Below, one piece after another: positions 1 through 13,191 of a stretch of DNA of 64,000 nt. The stretch lies in contig OZ026562.1 in assembly GCA_964020155.1 (NCBI GenBank), positions 3,942,501 to 4,006,500 of the forward strand, in the 5' to 3' direction. The notes below the pieces were generated by a model. It was given only the letters and a program-made list of their open reading frames with translations. It ran no database searches and was not told the origin of the DNA. Position 1 is the stretch's first letter. Each line of letters begins with the position of its first letter. Made by a program: the position numbers and the translations under genes. The DNA is from Chondrilla cf. caribensis (lineage: Eukaryota > Porifera > Demospongiae > Chondrillida > Chondrillidae).

Positions 1-98
1 TATAAAACATATATGCATACATACTTACATATAAATGTGTGTACCATTGTGCCTATGTGTTCACTCCTCTGCTGTGCAACATGTACTTTTTCCTGCAG

Positions 99-3000
99 GC
101 CGTCTAAAAACGCTCAAGCTGTTCAGTAGACGTACTAAACGCGCTTCAACTGACTCTCATCCTTCCACATCCACCTCTGTGACCAGTCCGAGGGACTTTA
201 ACCTGCCCAACAGCAAAGTACCGGAAATCGATGAAGAGGGTTACAGCATACGCCCGGTTGATGCAGACAGAATTACTGGGTTCGGTGACGACAAGGACAC
301 TCAGAGTTCCAGTGACAGTGATTCGGAGGACGGTAAGCTCAACTGCTCCAACTACAGCTAATAGGGAACATTGTAAGGTGCCATGAATACATACATACTG
401 ATGTACATTCAGATTGTGAAATCTCCTGTGTGTACAGTACAATAAATATATTTCGTACCATACGCACTCCAATTTTCACAGAATCTTATTTTTCTTCTTT
501 ATTTGTGTCATACGTACGTACTGTACATAGTACAGTAGATAGCCTTCAAGACATACACCATCAAGGCAATTTCTGCTCAACACAAACACTTTTTGAGTAT
601 CATTTGGTTGCTGTAGTAGTGTACATAGTGATTTTGATTTTGGGTCTTGTGGAGTTTCTACTGTATATACATATGTAAGTATACTGTATGTACATGTATG
701 TAGAACAAATGACATACATGTACACTATGTAATACATGTGTACTCAAATATGTATGTACGTATGTACAATTTGCTTTGATACACATCTTTTTGAGGAATA
801 TGTACACTGATTATTGTACTGTGTGTCTTGTTGACTCGGCAGACAATCGTAAGAAGTTCAAGAACCTCACCATCAAGTCCAGAGAGCACGTCAAGACTGC
901 TACAGACGATGAGCTGAAGTCAATCAAGCTACAGGGACCGGGAGGACTGGGAGGACCAGGAGGACCAGGAGGACCGGGAGGACCAGGAGGACCAGGAAGT
1001 AGCGCAGTGAAGACTGGGAGCTCCGCATCACTTGATGGTGTGTTGTGTTGTATGTTGTGTTGTATGTTCACACATGTACATGGATACATAGCTATGTGCT
1101 TGTACATATGTACAATATTGACAATAATATGACACTGCCACACCAACCACTGAACTATCCTCACCTCTGTCTATTATTGTTCTTATGTCATCAATCATCA
1201 TCCCCATCCTAATCATCTCCATCATCATCATCATCATCATCACCACCATCATCATCATCATCACCATCATCATCATCACCATCCTAATCCTCTCCATTAT
1301 TATCACCATCATCATCATCATCATTGCCATCATTGTCATCATCAATGTGTTATCTTGCCTATATTTTACATTTGCAGTGTTGGAGAGTAAAAGTGGAAAG
1401 GACAGTAAAGATGGGTAGGTCAATAGGTTGCAGCGTACCCTAACAATACTCAGTACATACACTGCACCTATACCACAGTGTGTGTATGTACATACACACA
1501 TAGACAGTGTACAGTTTAGTCCTACAAATGCACCAGTGTGTTTACATACGTACATCCACTGTAGCTAGCACATATATAGTCCCACATACACTGTATGCAT
1601 CACGTATCATATCAGCTTGACGTATCATAATTTAATAATGTTGTGATTATGATTACATTACATAGAATTTATGTTGCATGCATTATGACATCATTATGAA
1701 AACATTACTATAGTTTTGAAGACAAACTACGATTGCTCTAGGATTCCACTACAATCTAAGTACAATTGAGCTATGATATTTCAAATACTTACTTATATAT
1801 GTAAGAACAGAAAAAACACAATTCTGCTACGATAGATTTTTGTGGCATTTTCTGTTCTCCCAGTTCACTGACCCCGAACTCATCCAAGCTGGAGACGTCC
1901 TCGGTGGACATCCTGGATCTTGACTTCAGTTCCACCAAAGTGACACCTGGCCGCAAGCAATCAGCTGGAGTGGACCTGCTAGGGGATCTCCCCTCTCCAG
2001 TTTCAAAGACACTGGCTCCATCATTACCCTTCTCTACCAGTTTCGGATCCAACTCCAGTTCGAACTCTGGTTTCAATTCAGAACTTGGAAGTGAAATTTT
2101 GATAGCTGGACCAAAAAGTAAGCTCAAATGTATTGTTAATTCCATTCAGCTATCTGATTAATCAACTGTCACATGTGAGGATCTCTGTGATACATGGGAT
2201 ATGTATCCCTGTGGGTCTCTTTGATGTTCCCACCAATCAGGATATGTGTGTGTGTTATATGGGTATGCATGTGTACACATATACTCATAATTATACATGT
2301 GTATGAGTACACAATACACACACATACATACGTACATGTACATGTACATATGTACGTATGTATGTGGATGTGTATGCATTACACGGCGCATGTGCATACA
2401 TTTATACATTCGTACTGTGACAATTGATGCTCTTGAGGTTGAAGAGCTTATTCAAACTAGGAAGGCCTTTAGCTGAGGCTCCTTACAAGTCACCCAGTAC
2501 TGTATAGCCAGTGCATATTCTGTATTAGGACAAAAATAGTAAAAATTTGCAGTGACAATCTCTCTTTTATAGCTACTTTGCATGTGTAGATTTTTTCATA
2601 TTTATTATTTGTCTGTATTTATCACACCTTTGCTGCTATATATTACTTGTACAAGTTTTATTTGCTGTTCTATTTTAAACTGCTGTGCTGGTTTCTTCCA
2701 TTCGTTCCAGCCCAGATCGATGCCGTTGGAGAGAAGCAGAAGCCCTCACCCGCCCCGAGGAAGAAGAAACCATCCAAAGAAGTACCACAGGCAAAAGTAG
2801 GGGAGGGTGACAGCACGGGGAACAGTTTCACAATTAACTTTAGTGATGCTCGCGAGTCTCAAGATGGAGGTGAAGTGAAGAAGACTCCACATACCAGTGC
2901 TGACACTCCTGGGAAATCCCTACCGTCTTCCAATAGTAATTCCCCCGTTATTGCTCTTCCCCGCCCACCACCCGGAGGTGGGAGGAGAAGAGGGAGACCC

Positions 3001-3570
3001 TCAGGTGGGTTCACAGTCAACCATGGTTGCTATGCTTGCATTATCTTCAGTATGATCCATCAGATATACTGTACATACATATGTACATACATACATACAC
3101 TCACTCATAATGTATGGTAAATTCTTGTTAATCCGCCTCTGCTTTGTTCACCAAACCTTTCAATCCACCACAATTTCCCAGCACCAATATAATGTGCAAG
3201 TACCAATGAATATCCAGTTAATCCACCAAACTTGTTGATCCACCATATTCTTTGAAAACGAATTGCGGCAGATTAACAAATATTCACTCTATATGTAATA
3301 GTTGGCTTAAATGTGAATAGCTAAATATCAAGATCATCTTACAAGGGTCACACACACTGAACATTTCTGGTCACAACGACACACATGTTACGTACATATA
3401 TACTCAGTTGTCAGGCGTGTGTGCTACCCTGGTATTGATTGTCATTCCAATTCACAGATAGCCCACTAATATCCCTCAAGACTCCAACTCCTCCACCAAA
3501 TGAACCATCTACTATCATTCAAGATTCACCTGGTCCTGTTAAGAAGATATCCCCATCAAATTCATTGCAA

Positions 3571-3636
<66 letters not shown>

Positions 3637-4357
3637 GGGTTGTATTCGTTTGTTTGTATTAGTTTGTGTTGGGTATGTGTCAGTCATGTATGTGTATGAT
3701 TGAGTACAGCATATACAGTAACTCAGTAAATGATGTAGGTCCATGTGTATGTCTGACCATATGTATGTACATATGTGTTGAACCATGGACTTGATTACTG
3801 TATCTATGTACAAGTGACAGCTCTTCACAACGTCTCATTTCAGACGGTTGTTCCTCGAGCGGTGTCATCTAACAGTATCACATCTGTTGGGTCAGGGACA
3901 GTTCCAGTTAACTTGGAAAGCCAATCTACGTCAACCCCCCAACCTGCTCCAACTATTATTGTCAACCCCTCCTCGTCCACACCCCAACAAGAATCTAAGC
4001 AGACGTCTTCTTCTTCAGAACCTGTTCCTCTTGCACTAGCCTTCATTGAAACCGCTAATGTCATATTTAAAGGCAGTGATCTATCAAAGTGGGTTTGAGT
4101 GTCCGTGTGTATGTGAGCGTATGTGCTGGGTGTATGTGGGTGTATGTGAGCGTATGTGTTGGGTGTTGTGTGGTGTGTGTTGTGTATGTGTGCGTACATG
4201 TGTTGTGTGTGGGTGTGTTTGTATGTTGTGTGTGTGGTGTGTGTGTTGTGTGTGTGTGCATACATGTGTTGTGTGTGGGTGTGTTTGTATGTTGTGTGTG
4301 TGGTGTGTGTGTTGTGTGTGTGTGCATACATATGTTGTGTGTGGGTGTGTTTGTATG

Positions 4358-4400
<43 letters not shown>

Positions 4401-4758
4401 TGTTGTGGGTGTGTATGGGTTTGTGTGTGGTGTGTGTGTTGTATGTGCATACATGTGTTGGGTGTGGGTGTGTTTGTGCATATCATTTCAATCTGTATTA
4501 TCTTTTATACACATTCTTGCCTACTTGTAGGGCTATGGTCAAAGTGTCTGGAGAATTGGCTGTTTCATTTCCCTCGTCCTGTGTGGGTCAGCTACTGATT
4601 CATGAAGAGTTCAAATTTGTACTCATTGGAGACCTGAGCAAACTGAGGAATGTACTGCACAATACACAGTTTGTGCTGAAGTATGTGAACCTGCATGAGT
4701 GCCTGTGTTTGTTTTGTATGAGTAATCGTGTGTGTGTGTGCATGCGTGCGTGCGTGTG

Positions 4759-4790
<32 letters not shown>

Positions 4791-5766
4791 TGTGTGTGCG
4801 TGTGCGTACATAAGTACATGTTTATAGATATGGCTTTGTGACATACTGTACAGACACTACATACATAATATGTGTGTATGTACATAATACTTGTGTATCT
4901 AATGTATTGCTGTACTCCCATTGACCCTAAAGGGAATCAAAGGACAGTGCTGAGTACAAGTTTGATATGGAGAAACTGTTCATGAATCTGAGTCAGAAAC
5001 TGGCTGAAAATCCTCAGGCTACGTACAACAATCTGCTAGCTTTGAAATATGAAGTAGGTTCACTGCCTCCCTGGGCAGGGCCATGCACAATACTTTGGCA
5101 TTAATCCACTGTAATTAGTGATTTTAATGGATTATTCGAATCATTTTTAAGTACACTAATGGTAGTGGTAGAATAACGATTATTCACTATACACTGCACA
5201 CACAGCACATTCTATTGTGCTGTGTCTTCCAGTTGATCAGCATCTGACCAATCATTTGCTCTCTACTCTTCCTCAGGTCAATGTTCCTCCAAGTTCATTT
5301 CCGATTCAGTTCAGCTGCTGCTGGACCAAAGGGTCTTCAGAGGACAAGGCAAGAGTGGACTATGAGTACACCTCTGAAGGAGTACAGTCTGATGTCACCC
5401 CACCCCCCATACAAGGGGTAATTTTGACCCTTCCTGTGGAGGGTGTAGTGGGGAAGGTAGCAACGGAGCCGTTAGGTGCATGGTGAGTGTGTTGGGGAGT
5501 GACCCACAGTGTGTGGCAACCTCAGTAGTGGGAACATGGCACAGTCCAACAGTTGAAGACCACCCCACATGCGCAGGGGTGTTCCGTGATGTCACTGATG
5601 TTGCATCTTAGAATACAGCAGTCGTGTACAATAGCAGCGGATAACAGAGATCATGATGTGTGTGCAGCCCATATGATAATAATACTACATATAATATGCA
5701 CACTAGCAATAATTTGAATGTACGTACAAACATACATTGTGTATCATCAGGCTATATCATACAATA

Positions 5767-5797
<31 letters not shown>

Positions 5798-6356
5798 TGT
5801 GTGATACATATCTTCCTATGTAATGCATGTGTGCATGTTGTGTACTCATGTATGAGCCCTACTGACTGCTCTCATGCAACAATAATATCATGGTGTTTTG
5901 GATTATGGTCTATCTGACCAGACATGTAAATGGTACAATGCCCCAGTCCTTAGTGCTGACTGCTCACAGGTTACTTGTTGTGCACACACACACAGGTCAG
6001 CAGAGCACAAGAAGGTGGTGTGGAAAATACCTCATCTATCAGTTGGGCAGAAAGGTATGTGAGTGGATGGAGCTAACACCCCTGTCCATATGCAGACACA
6101 CTATAATTGTTCGATGTAGCACTTCGGTAATTGCGCATACTACAAATCCTCTTATTTCATAGGGTCTGTGGAAGCCACTTTCCATCACCAAGATGATGTT
6201 ATGTTGAAGCCTTCCAATGTTCAAATTCAGTTTAGCAGTGATGCCATTAGCATGTCCGGACTGGACCTGAAGGTTCCTTCCTCTGCTTACAAGATATCTC
6301 TTCTGAAGAAAAAGGTGTCGAGTGGAAGATATGAATCAGAAATATTGTTTGAGTAA
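99..6356 (+). CDS. FCHO: FCHO/muniscin endocytic adaptor, 3' part (5' end outside window)
   Basis: Twelve exons read in one continuous phase: 99-332, 843-1037, 1378-1414, 1864-2117, 2711-3004, 3458-3570, 3844-4088, 4531-4680, 4933-5053, 5277-5482, 5996-6054, 6163-6356 (TAA). FCHO1/2 proteins nucleate clathrin-coated pits: an F-BAR domain binds membrane, a linker activates AP-2, and a C-terminal mu-homology domain binds cargo and scaffold proteins. Exon 1 here carries the family motif IDEEGYSIRP followed by the acidic SSSDSDSEDG. The Ser/Pro-rich linker spans the next exons. The mu-homology domain starts near VPLALAFIETANVIFKG in exon 7 and ends with the typical YKISLLKKKVSSGRY. The F-BAR domain must lie upstream of the window. 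Oddity: exon 2 encodes a Gly-Gly-Pro repeat. Identification as FCHO-like is strong; FCHO1 versus FCHO2 cannot be decided. Exon edges are my reading of GT/AG sites. Confidence 0.9.
916..1010 (+). repeat. Coding 9-bp minisatellite (Gly-Gly-Pro repeat)
   Basis: About seven tandem copies of a unit like ggaggacca lie inside FCHO exon 2 and encode a collagen-like Gly/Pro run in the disordered linker. The reading frame is kept because the unit is 9 bp. Confidence 0.85.
1196..1350. repeat. Imperfect (ATC)n intronic microsatellite
   Basis: A long run of atc/cat triplets with interruptions fills the FCHO intron between exons 2 and 3. Confidence 0.85.
3571..3634. repeat. (GT)n microsatellite starting at a splice donor
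   Basis: The GT run begins directly after FCHO exon 6 (TTGCAA|GTATGTGTG), so the repeat forms the 5' splice site. Confidence 0.9.
4095..4475. repeat. GT-rich minisatellite with ~65-70 bp higher-order copies
   Basis: In the FCHO intron after exon 7, a block containing gcatacatgtgttgtgtgtg is repeated about three to four times with small changes, followed by pure (GT)n. Long open frames here on both strands (Cys/Val or Thr/His) are repeat artefacts. Confidence 0.85.
4728..4806. repeat. (GTGC)n/(GT)n microsatellite
   Basis: A tgcg-tgcg run in the FCHO intron after exon 8. A similar shorter run lies at 5769-5803. Confidence 0.85.
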
Positions 6357-6407
6357 TTATTGTTTTTTCACTCAGACTGACTGTATTGTAACATAAAATT
6401 AAAGTCA

Positions 6408-6447
<40 letters not shown>

Positions 6448-6690
6448 TTAAAGTGTGTTGTATTATTGTATGATAATAATCAATTCCAATATATGTATTA
6501 TTACAATAATAACTATTATGATTATTTATTTTAACTTTACCATAATAATATTATACTATATCAGTAATATTTTACTGTATGTATATATAAGCTATATATA
6601 TTATCTAGGTTGCAACATTTTACTATTACATGTAGGCGCTGCAGGGTACTCGTACATGACTGTTAAACGTTATTAATTATTGCCAGGGAA
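6357..6690. other. FCHO 3' flank with (TTA)n
   Basis: AT-rich 3' flank. A (TTA)n microsatellite occupies about 6407-6446. I see no gene. An AATAAA-like stretch (acataaaattaaag) near 6391 may serve the FCHO poly(A) site. Confidence 0.6.
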
Positions 6691-6694
6691 GTAA

Positions 6695-6800
6695 ATAAAA
6701 ATGGCGCCCGAGTCATCATGTTACGTCATGCGCCCGTTTATGACGTCCGCGAGACCCGAAGGTCAACGGTCAGATCTAGTTCCGAGACTTTTCTGTCACG
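6695..6800. promoter_or_regulatory. Possible promoter block with CRE-like sites
   Basis: A locally GC/CpG-rich patch in AT-rich DNA contains AAAATGGCGCC (like the YY1-type initiator of animal promoters) and two CRE-like elements, TTACGTCA and ATGACGTC. It lies between the FCHO end and gene A. Which gene it drives is unclear: the only short frame starting here has 37 codons. This is motif reading only. Confidence 0.3.
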
Positions 6801-7419
6801 CGGTGCGCGTATAGTAAAGTACAACCATAGATCGAAGGAGTATGAATTCGGGAACTTCTAACAGGAATTGTGGAGTTTTGTGACGTATTATATCACCCTT
6901 CCTGGTTAGTTTTTACAAGTGTTATCATATCTCCTATTAAATCCGTGAGTTATGCACAATAATCGAATTGCTTGTTTTCATTTCAACTTCCGGTAGCGGG
7001 AGAACCACGTTATTATTACCATGTTGAATATAATTATTATATATATCAAATAGTCATGTGGTATAGGTGGCAATTAACAGTGGGATAGAGAAAAGACCTC
7101 GAACACGGGGTTTTAGACCATACGTACATAGGAGTACGTACTACATAAGAGTTCTTGCGTACGTAATATGGAAGACCCGGCAAGGTAGGGTTAATTGGTT
7201 GTTTGAAATTAGGTGAGTACCCAGGGTTGGGAATTCCGGCAAGAAAAGATGTGATAGCTGCATGGAATTGCAGCTTTTGAGCTCGTTTACGCTTTGCACT
7301 CGTCCGATATAGATATAATAAATGGATAATTCAATCAACACACATAGCTTGTACCAGTAGTATAATAATACTAGGTAAAGATATTCATGGGAGATAGTCA
7401 TTAGAGGGAACATGACCCT

Positions 7420-8245
7420 CTGCCATGATCATTGATACACAGTTGAGGTCAACTCTTGACATAGCGGCAAAGTTGCTGGATCGTGAACCTCGAATGGTGG
7501 TGATGGCAGATCTGAGGAGGCTGAATTGAATCCTACATCTTATTAGGTTCATCTTATTGCATCTTTCAGGGGCTGGCTGATGACTCTTGATGTGGCATGT
7601 AATCGGTCTCTGGTGTGATATTGAAACTGAGCCCTCCTAGTCAGGCAGGCAGGGCAAAGAGCTTCCTTTCTATGTCGTTGATGTTACTCTTGCCTATTAT
7701 CGCAGGGATAACTTTGTGTCTAATAACTTCTTCAATTGGCTGCTGAATCTCACTAATGTTTTTAGTTGTTCTAGACAGATAGGACCATCTGTGTTTGAGG
7801 CCTTGGTTCAGCACACAATCTATGAAATTTTCATTACTGATGGTTGTGCTGAGGTATTTCTGACGTCATAATGTTAACGTTGTCTTTATGTTAGCATTAC
7901 TGAAGACCTGCATAGCCTCTTCATATCATAAACATTTTCTTTGACTAGAAGCCAGGTCTTTGATGAATTGGCATAGTAGGCACATACACTAGTAAGATGG
8001 CTTCTGTAGTGTCTTCTTCATAGATTTCATTTAGAGCATGTATGGATGCTCCACATCCTAGTCTGTGACCAATGCATTATTGAAGTGATCCAACTGCTTC
8101 TCTAATGTCAGAGCATGTCACAGAGAGGATTGCTTTGCTAATGATGCAACGAGGCACTTCTCCAATGCCGACCAGTCTTACCCCCAGACATTTATCGAGG
8201 GCCACGAGCCTGCCTGCTACCTAGGGCTTCAGGGGCTCTGGATCA
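7420..8245 (-). pseudogene. Decayed reverse transcriptase (retroelement remnant)
   Basis: Read on the minus strand from about 8240 downwards, with several frameshifts and stops. Recognisable pieces are GIGEVPRCIISKAIL, an IHALNEIYEEDTTEAILLV segment, SKTWLLVKENV, then an LFALPA segment and IQFSLLRSAITTIRGSR near the end. These match, in order, the fingers/palm and C-terminal tail of a reverse transcriptase family common in marine invertebrates. The catalytic YxDD region is not readable. It is non-functional. Whether the parent was LINE-like or DIRS-like cannot be told. Confidence 0.65.
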
Positions 8246-8319
8246 ACAAATAAGCTGCCGAGTCTTCTTGTGATCTTTGCCAAAAATGGCCGATTTTGAA
8301 CATCAAGAATTAGAAATTG

Positions 8320-8480
8320 GACTAGAATTTGTGCGCTGAAGTTTCGTCAAATGTAAAAGCTTGAGCGAAGGTTGATCTGAACCCAGGAAAGATGCCCAAG
8401 TAATTCGAATGCAGGTGCGGGGGCAGCAGCCTCATGAGTTTTTGAACTCCGATTACTTGTTTATTCAATTGTGATTTCAT
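8320..8480 (-). repeat. Interspersed repeat (copy 1)
   Basis: The reverse complement of this stretch matches about 19925-20060 (shared features: ggctgctgcccc, aattacttgg, cttcagcgcacaaattc). A third, shortened copy lies near 60575-60660. Element type unknown. Confidence 0.6.
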
Positions 8481-8826
8481 TTTCAGCTGGAATCAAAATT
8501 GATAGACTAAGTTTAAATCAAAAATTGGACTAAGTATAAACCTTTAGTGTTAATGGCGTGCGGTTATAGGTCTTTGCAGTTGTCAGTTAATTAGCTAATA
8601 CTCATGATGGCTATCCATACATGCAAAGTAGTATACTATGTACTTTTTTAGTTCAGGTGCTTACACGAGTATTTTTCTACAAACAATTGTTGGTATAATA
8701 TTTAATAACAGTTGTGGCCAAGACTAATTTATGTATAAATCTTAAAAAAATTGATAATTATTCTGTATGTTGTAGTGTTATAATGTACTTATTCTGTTTG
8801 TATCTTTCTCATCAATTATTGTTAGA

Positions 8827-11384
8827 ATGGCTCAGAGCAGTCCAGTGGACAAGGATCTGTGTACTCTCCCTCCTAAGGTCTGTTTCGTCAATCAGTACCG
8901 TTATGTGTGCAGACGGTCTTTAAATTGTGTGTCTGCTGTTATAATTACTGTGTTAAATCTACATATGTATGCAGTCTAATATAAAATACTATACATAATA
9001 TAGTATTTTATGACATTCTTATTACATAAGACATACAATGTTCTCTGTGTGTTATATTGGTATTATGGCATCCCATGTTGTAATGTACTTATTATAATAT
9101 TGTGATAGTATGCTTATATCATGGAATGCTTATTTTGTATGGTTATTATAGTTGATCTATTCATTGGAAGCCATATTGATTTTTACTACTACACAAAGGT
9201 GATCGGAAATACATACTCAGTCTGTCTAAAGCTTTGTCAATGCAATGTCGTGCTTATGATAACTAGGCGTGCACTACGTGCAGAACCTCACTGCTACCAT
9301 AGTGGGTTAGGTGAGGTACACTTATTTAGACTGGCCTCCCCAGTCCAAATAAGTATACGTACCTAACCTACTATAGTTACATCCACAAAAAAGGAGGAAC
9401 GCAACCGAAACATGTAGAATCGCCTGGCATCTTTCCAGACCAATGACATCATACACCAATGGCTGCCAAAATGGACATCATCATGGCTGATCAATTCAAT
9501 GGCCCGAAAGACGATTCAGCGAACCCTGCTCCCATGATGATTAAAATCAAAAATTGCTTACTGCAATTTTTGAAAATTGTCCTGTTCATTGTTTCATGAC
9601 TTTTGATGGACATTTGCTCGAAAATCTGAGACCGTGAGTGAACAAAACATAAGTGCTCTATTTGTCCATTTTGTGTACCCCACAGTCGACCACAAACGAA
9701 ATTGTCCACGTCACTTCGTAGCACATACATGCTCCCTTCCAACTGGGCAGACGAATCGAGACTGGATGCGCTGACGGGCTGGCAATTTGCACACAAAGAA
9801 GTCGCATGTTGGCCAAAATACCAAAATTTGTGGGCCCAGAACAATCAAGTGTGTTGGCCTAACCTCGATTGGACTCCCCTATTGAACAGAAACAATTAAC
9901 CTCGCTAAACCACTCGGTAATAATATAGTATAACTTTGAGGAACATACCTCCCTGAGTTTCAATTTCTTATGCATATGCTCCACCTTCAAGTTGTTGAAT
10001 TATGTAACCCAAATATAGAGCTATGGTGGTCAACTCTGCTTATTGGCATACAGTTGTCAAATATAAGACTACTGCAGACCTTTTCCACCATGATAAGAAC
10101 ATGCATGAGCAGAATAGATCTTGATAATAAGATTGCACATACACACTTAGATCTATAATGTATTCTTTGTTTTTACAACCAATAGTTGTCTTCTATCTCT
10201 TATAGGAACCCATTGGAAATATAAATGAAGAGCTATTGTTAAACATAATCCAATTTGTTCATCCTATATTGCAATTGAGTGAAGAATGTACAGAAGATTC
10301 TGAGACTCAAAAGAGCAGCAGTGAAATTGTACTGTACCAAGGAAGCCACCGTTATCCCATAGGACCACCACGAGTTCCTCCAATAATTTCTTTCTACAGT
10401 GTACTCAAATCAGCCACTTTTACCCGTCGAACATTTGATAAGAAATATCGTCACATTCGGGGAGAAGGGATGATTGATCTGCAATTGTCACGAGCTTCAT
10501 GGGAGAGCATTCAAGCCAATCCTCGCGTACATCCTCTACTGAAATGTATGCATTTTTCCTGGGGTGTTGCAAGTTCTCCGGAGAATCTGGATTATATCCT
10601 GAAGACATGGAAAGACATCTCTCAACAATTGATTAAAAGTAATAGCCTTGAAGTCGGAATTCTAATGGGTTTGTATTTAGTAGCCTGGACCATATACAAC
10701 CGTGCAGAATATGGACACCTTCCCAACAACTCAGAATGTATTCATTTTCCAGGACCACTGAAGATTACACTCAGCAAGGAAGGAGCTATGAAGCTTATCG
10801 ATTACTGTATTGAAAAAATGGAGTTTATGTCAGAGTATGTTCGCAAGCCTTACTTTTACATCACAAAGCTTCGATGGCAGTTTGAATACAAGCGTTTTAT
10901 GGGCAATCTTGGCGAATCTGAAGCCCATACAATTTTGAAGGGTCTCGATGAAACTGTTCAGCTGTGCAACTCATTTGAACAAGATTGGGCGAAGGATGAG
11001 CACTTATTCGGAATTTTAGTCAGTGTAGTAAATCAGAAGATAGAGATAGCTCTCTATTTTCTAAATAGGCTTCAAAATAAGGATTTGTATCATAGCCTTA
11101 AGGATGAAATTGATGGTAATCTGATAAGGCTTAATAAATACTTCAAAAATAAATGTTCTAGTATCTCAACATACGAGGAGGGTTGGCTGTACAGTGTTCA
11201 ATCAAAATACTATCGAATGATTGGTAAACATTCAGAAGCACGGCATTACGCCGCTCGTTCAGCTCATCGTTTCCTGGAGTCTGGTCGTCACTGGAGAGCA
11301 GTAGAGGAAGCACGGCACAGTGAAGATAAAAAACTTGTCGAGTACTGTGAATCACATGTGCCTAAGAAAGGAGGCTCAAAGTAG
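8827..11384 (+). CDS. Orphan helical family protein, copy A (type II), intact
   Basis: Two exons, 8827-8877 and 10206-11384, join in phase 0 to give about 409 aa. Exon 1 encodes only MAQSSPVDKDLCTLPPK. The start is supported by parallel 17-codon first exons in copies C and E (MALNDP.., MALSNP..). No signal peptide, membrane span or catalytic motif is visible. Shared family motifs: a GPPRVPPII region, the APENLDYIL-type motif (here SPENLDYILKTW), YLVAWTIYNRAEYG, GAMKLIDYC, KPYFYITKLRWQFEY, an IEIALYF helix, and AWL.SVQSK.YRM leading to RHWRAVEEA. The C-terminal ~130 residues look like paired helices, as in TPR-type solenoids. I do not recognise the family and give no function. The 1.3-kb intron holds a foldback at about 9297. 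Confidence 0.8.
9297..9376. mobile_element. Small foldback (hairpin) element
   Basis: Two arms of about 38 bp (tagtgggttaggtgaggtac.. against ..gtacctaacctactata) pair around a short centre (ggcctcc). It lies in the copy A intron and is probably a MITE-like insertion. Confidence 0.6.
9378..10205. other. Copy A intron remainder
   Basis: Non-coding. A minus-strand open frame at 9491-9844 has no recognisable domain and no splice partner, so I treat it as chance. Confidence 0.5.
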
Positions 11385-12295
11385 CATCAGAGACTTGTAT
11401 TTCATACAATCAATATTCAATGTTATCCTACATGGACCACTGAATTATTCACATTTTAGCCTTTTATTTAAACGTAATTATTTTTTGTAATTTTGTAACT
11501 TGTAATCAAGTAACCCATCTCTTCACCACAATAATTTGTCTCACCAATATATGGACTATTTATCTTTTGCAATCTAGTGACCTATACTGCCATGTACAAA
11601 CATGCAGTATAATAAATATTCACACATCAGCCACCTCATGACCATTATGATATTCCCATGCATATGTGCATGGTATTGTATATTTACAGTACAATCTTAC
11701 ATGTTATTACATTTTTAATTGCAGTTAAATTTTGCTAATATTATTACATGTGTAACTATATGTAACTACCTTATATTATTTATTATGCTAATCGGTATTA
11801 TAATAATTTCATGTAATGTATTGTCGGCATATACGTATATGGCATAATATTACAATATAATTATAATATTACACTGTACCCTGTGTATTTAGTGATATAA
11901 TAATCTGTATTATCTGGACCCTAAAGGCTGTGCTGACTGGTGACAAAAATGATATCTTGCTGGTTACAGGTCACCACTATGTCAGTAGCACCTCCAGAGA
12001 GATGCACATGCATGGATACATGAGATTACTATATATATGTCATATGCATATGGACACTAGGGAGTGAGGTCATCTTAGTAAAGCAGGTCTGTAGGATGTC
12101 AAGATATGTGGTATACATACATAGGATATTATGGGCTACCATGTGTCAAAGGATACTAGCTAGTGGGGTTGTAGTGAGCTGCCATATTTTGTGTTGAGCA
12201 ATAAAAGTGAACAGGAAATTTTTTGTGACATCTGAAAATTTTGTATTATCTGGTTTCAGGTTATCTGGGACATTTTATATGTATTTTATATGTAA
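11385..12295. other. Gene A 3' flank, no gene seen
   Basis: Strongly AT-rich, with TA/ATT runs. I see no coding sequence. From about 12300 the FCHO-derived duplicate begins. Confidence 0.6.
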
Positions 12296-12717
12296 CAAAT
12301 TATCCATCATTACCCTTCTCTACCAGTTTCGGATTCAACTCCAGTTCAAACTCCAGTTTCAATTCTGAACTTGGAAGTGAAATTTTGAAAGCTGGACCAA
12401 AAAGTAAGCTCAAATGTATTGTTGATTCCATTCAGCTATCTGATTAATCGATTGTCACATCTGAGGATCTCTGCGATACATGGGATATGTATCCCAGTGG
12501 CCATGGGTCTCTTTGATGTTCCCACCAATCAGGATACAGGCACAATGTCATAATTATTTTGTGCATTTTATGCATATACATGTGTACACATACACATAAT
12601 TATATTATATGTGTATGCTATGCTATGCTCACATTATCTTCAGTATGATCCATCAGATTATAATATTGTTCAAGATTCACCTGGTCCTGTTAAGAAGATA
12701 TCCCCATCAAATTCATC

Positions 12718-12754
<37 letters not shown>

Positions 12755-12755
12755 T

Positions 12756-12801
<46 letters not shown>

Positions 12802-13151
12802 TTAGGTTCGTATGTGTCAGTCGTGTGTGTATAATCAAGTGCAGTATATACAGTAATACAGTAAATGCTGTAGGTCCATGTATATGTCTGACTATACATA
12901 CGTCAACCCCCCAACCTGCTCCAACCATTATTGTCAACCCCTCCTCGTCCACACCCCAACAAGAATCTAAACTTCTTCTTCAGAACCTATTCCTCTTGCA
13001 CTAGCCTTGATTGAAACCGCTAATGTCATATTTAAAGGCAGTGATCTATCAAAGTGGGTTTGAGTGTCTGTGTGTATGTGAGCATATGTGTTGTATGTTG
13101 GGCGTTTTGTATGTGTGTGTGTGTGTATGTGTGTGCATGTGTGTGTGTGTG

Positions 13152-13191
<40 letters not shown>

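Noticed and set aside
811..1164. Collagen-like protein on the minus strand
   Set aside because: The Pro-Gly-Pro run is the reverse complement of the FCHO Gly/Pro repeat. The + strand exon is supported by phase and neighbours.
1028..1555. Met-rich minus-strand frame of 175 aa
   Set aside because: It reads an (ATC)n/(GAT)n microsatellite and a coding exon backwards. No homology or splice signals.
4046..4813. Cys/Val-rich protein of 255 aa, and His/Thr-rich frames on the other strand
   Set aside because: They are translations of (GT)n/(CA)n repeats crossing real FCHO exons. The same applies to frames near 13050, 28105, 31676, 32609, 45118, 50739 (N-terminal part) and 58965.
9491..9844. 117-aa minus-strand frame in the copy A intron
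   Set aside because: No similarity to known families and no conserved counterpart in paralogous introns.
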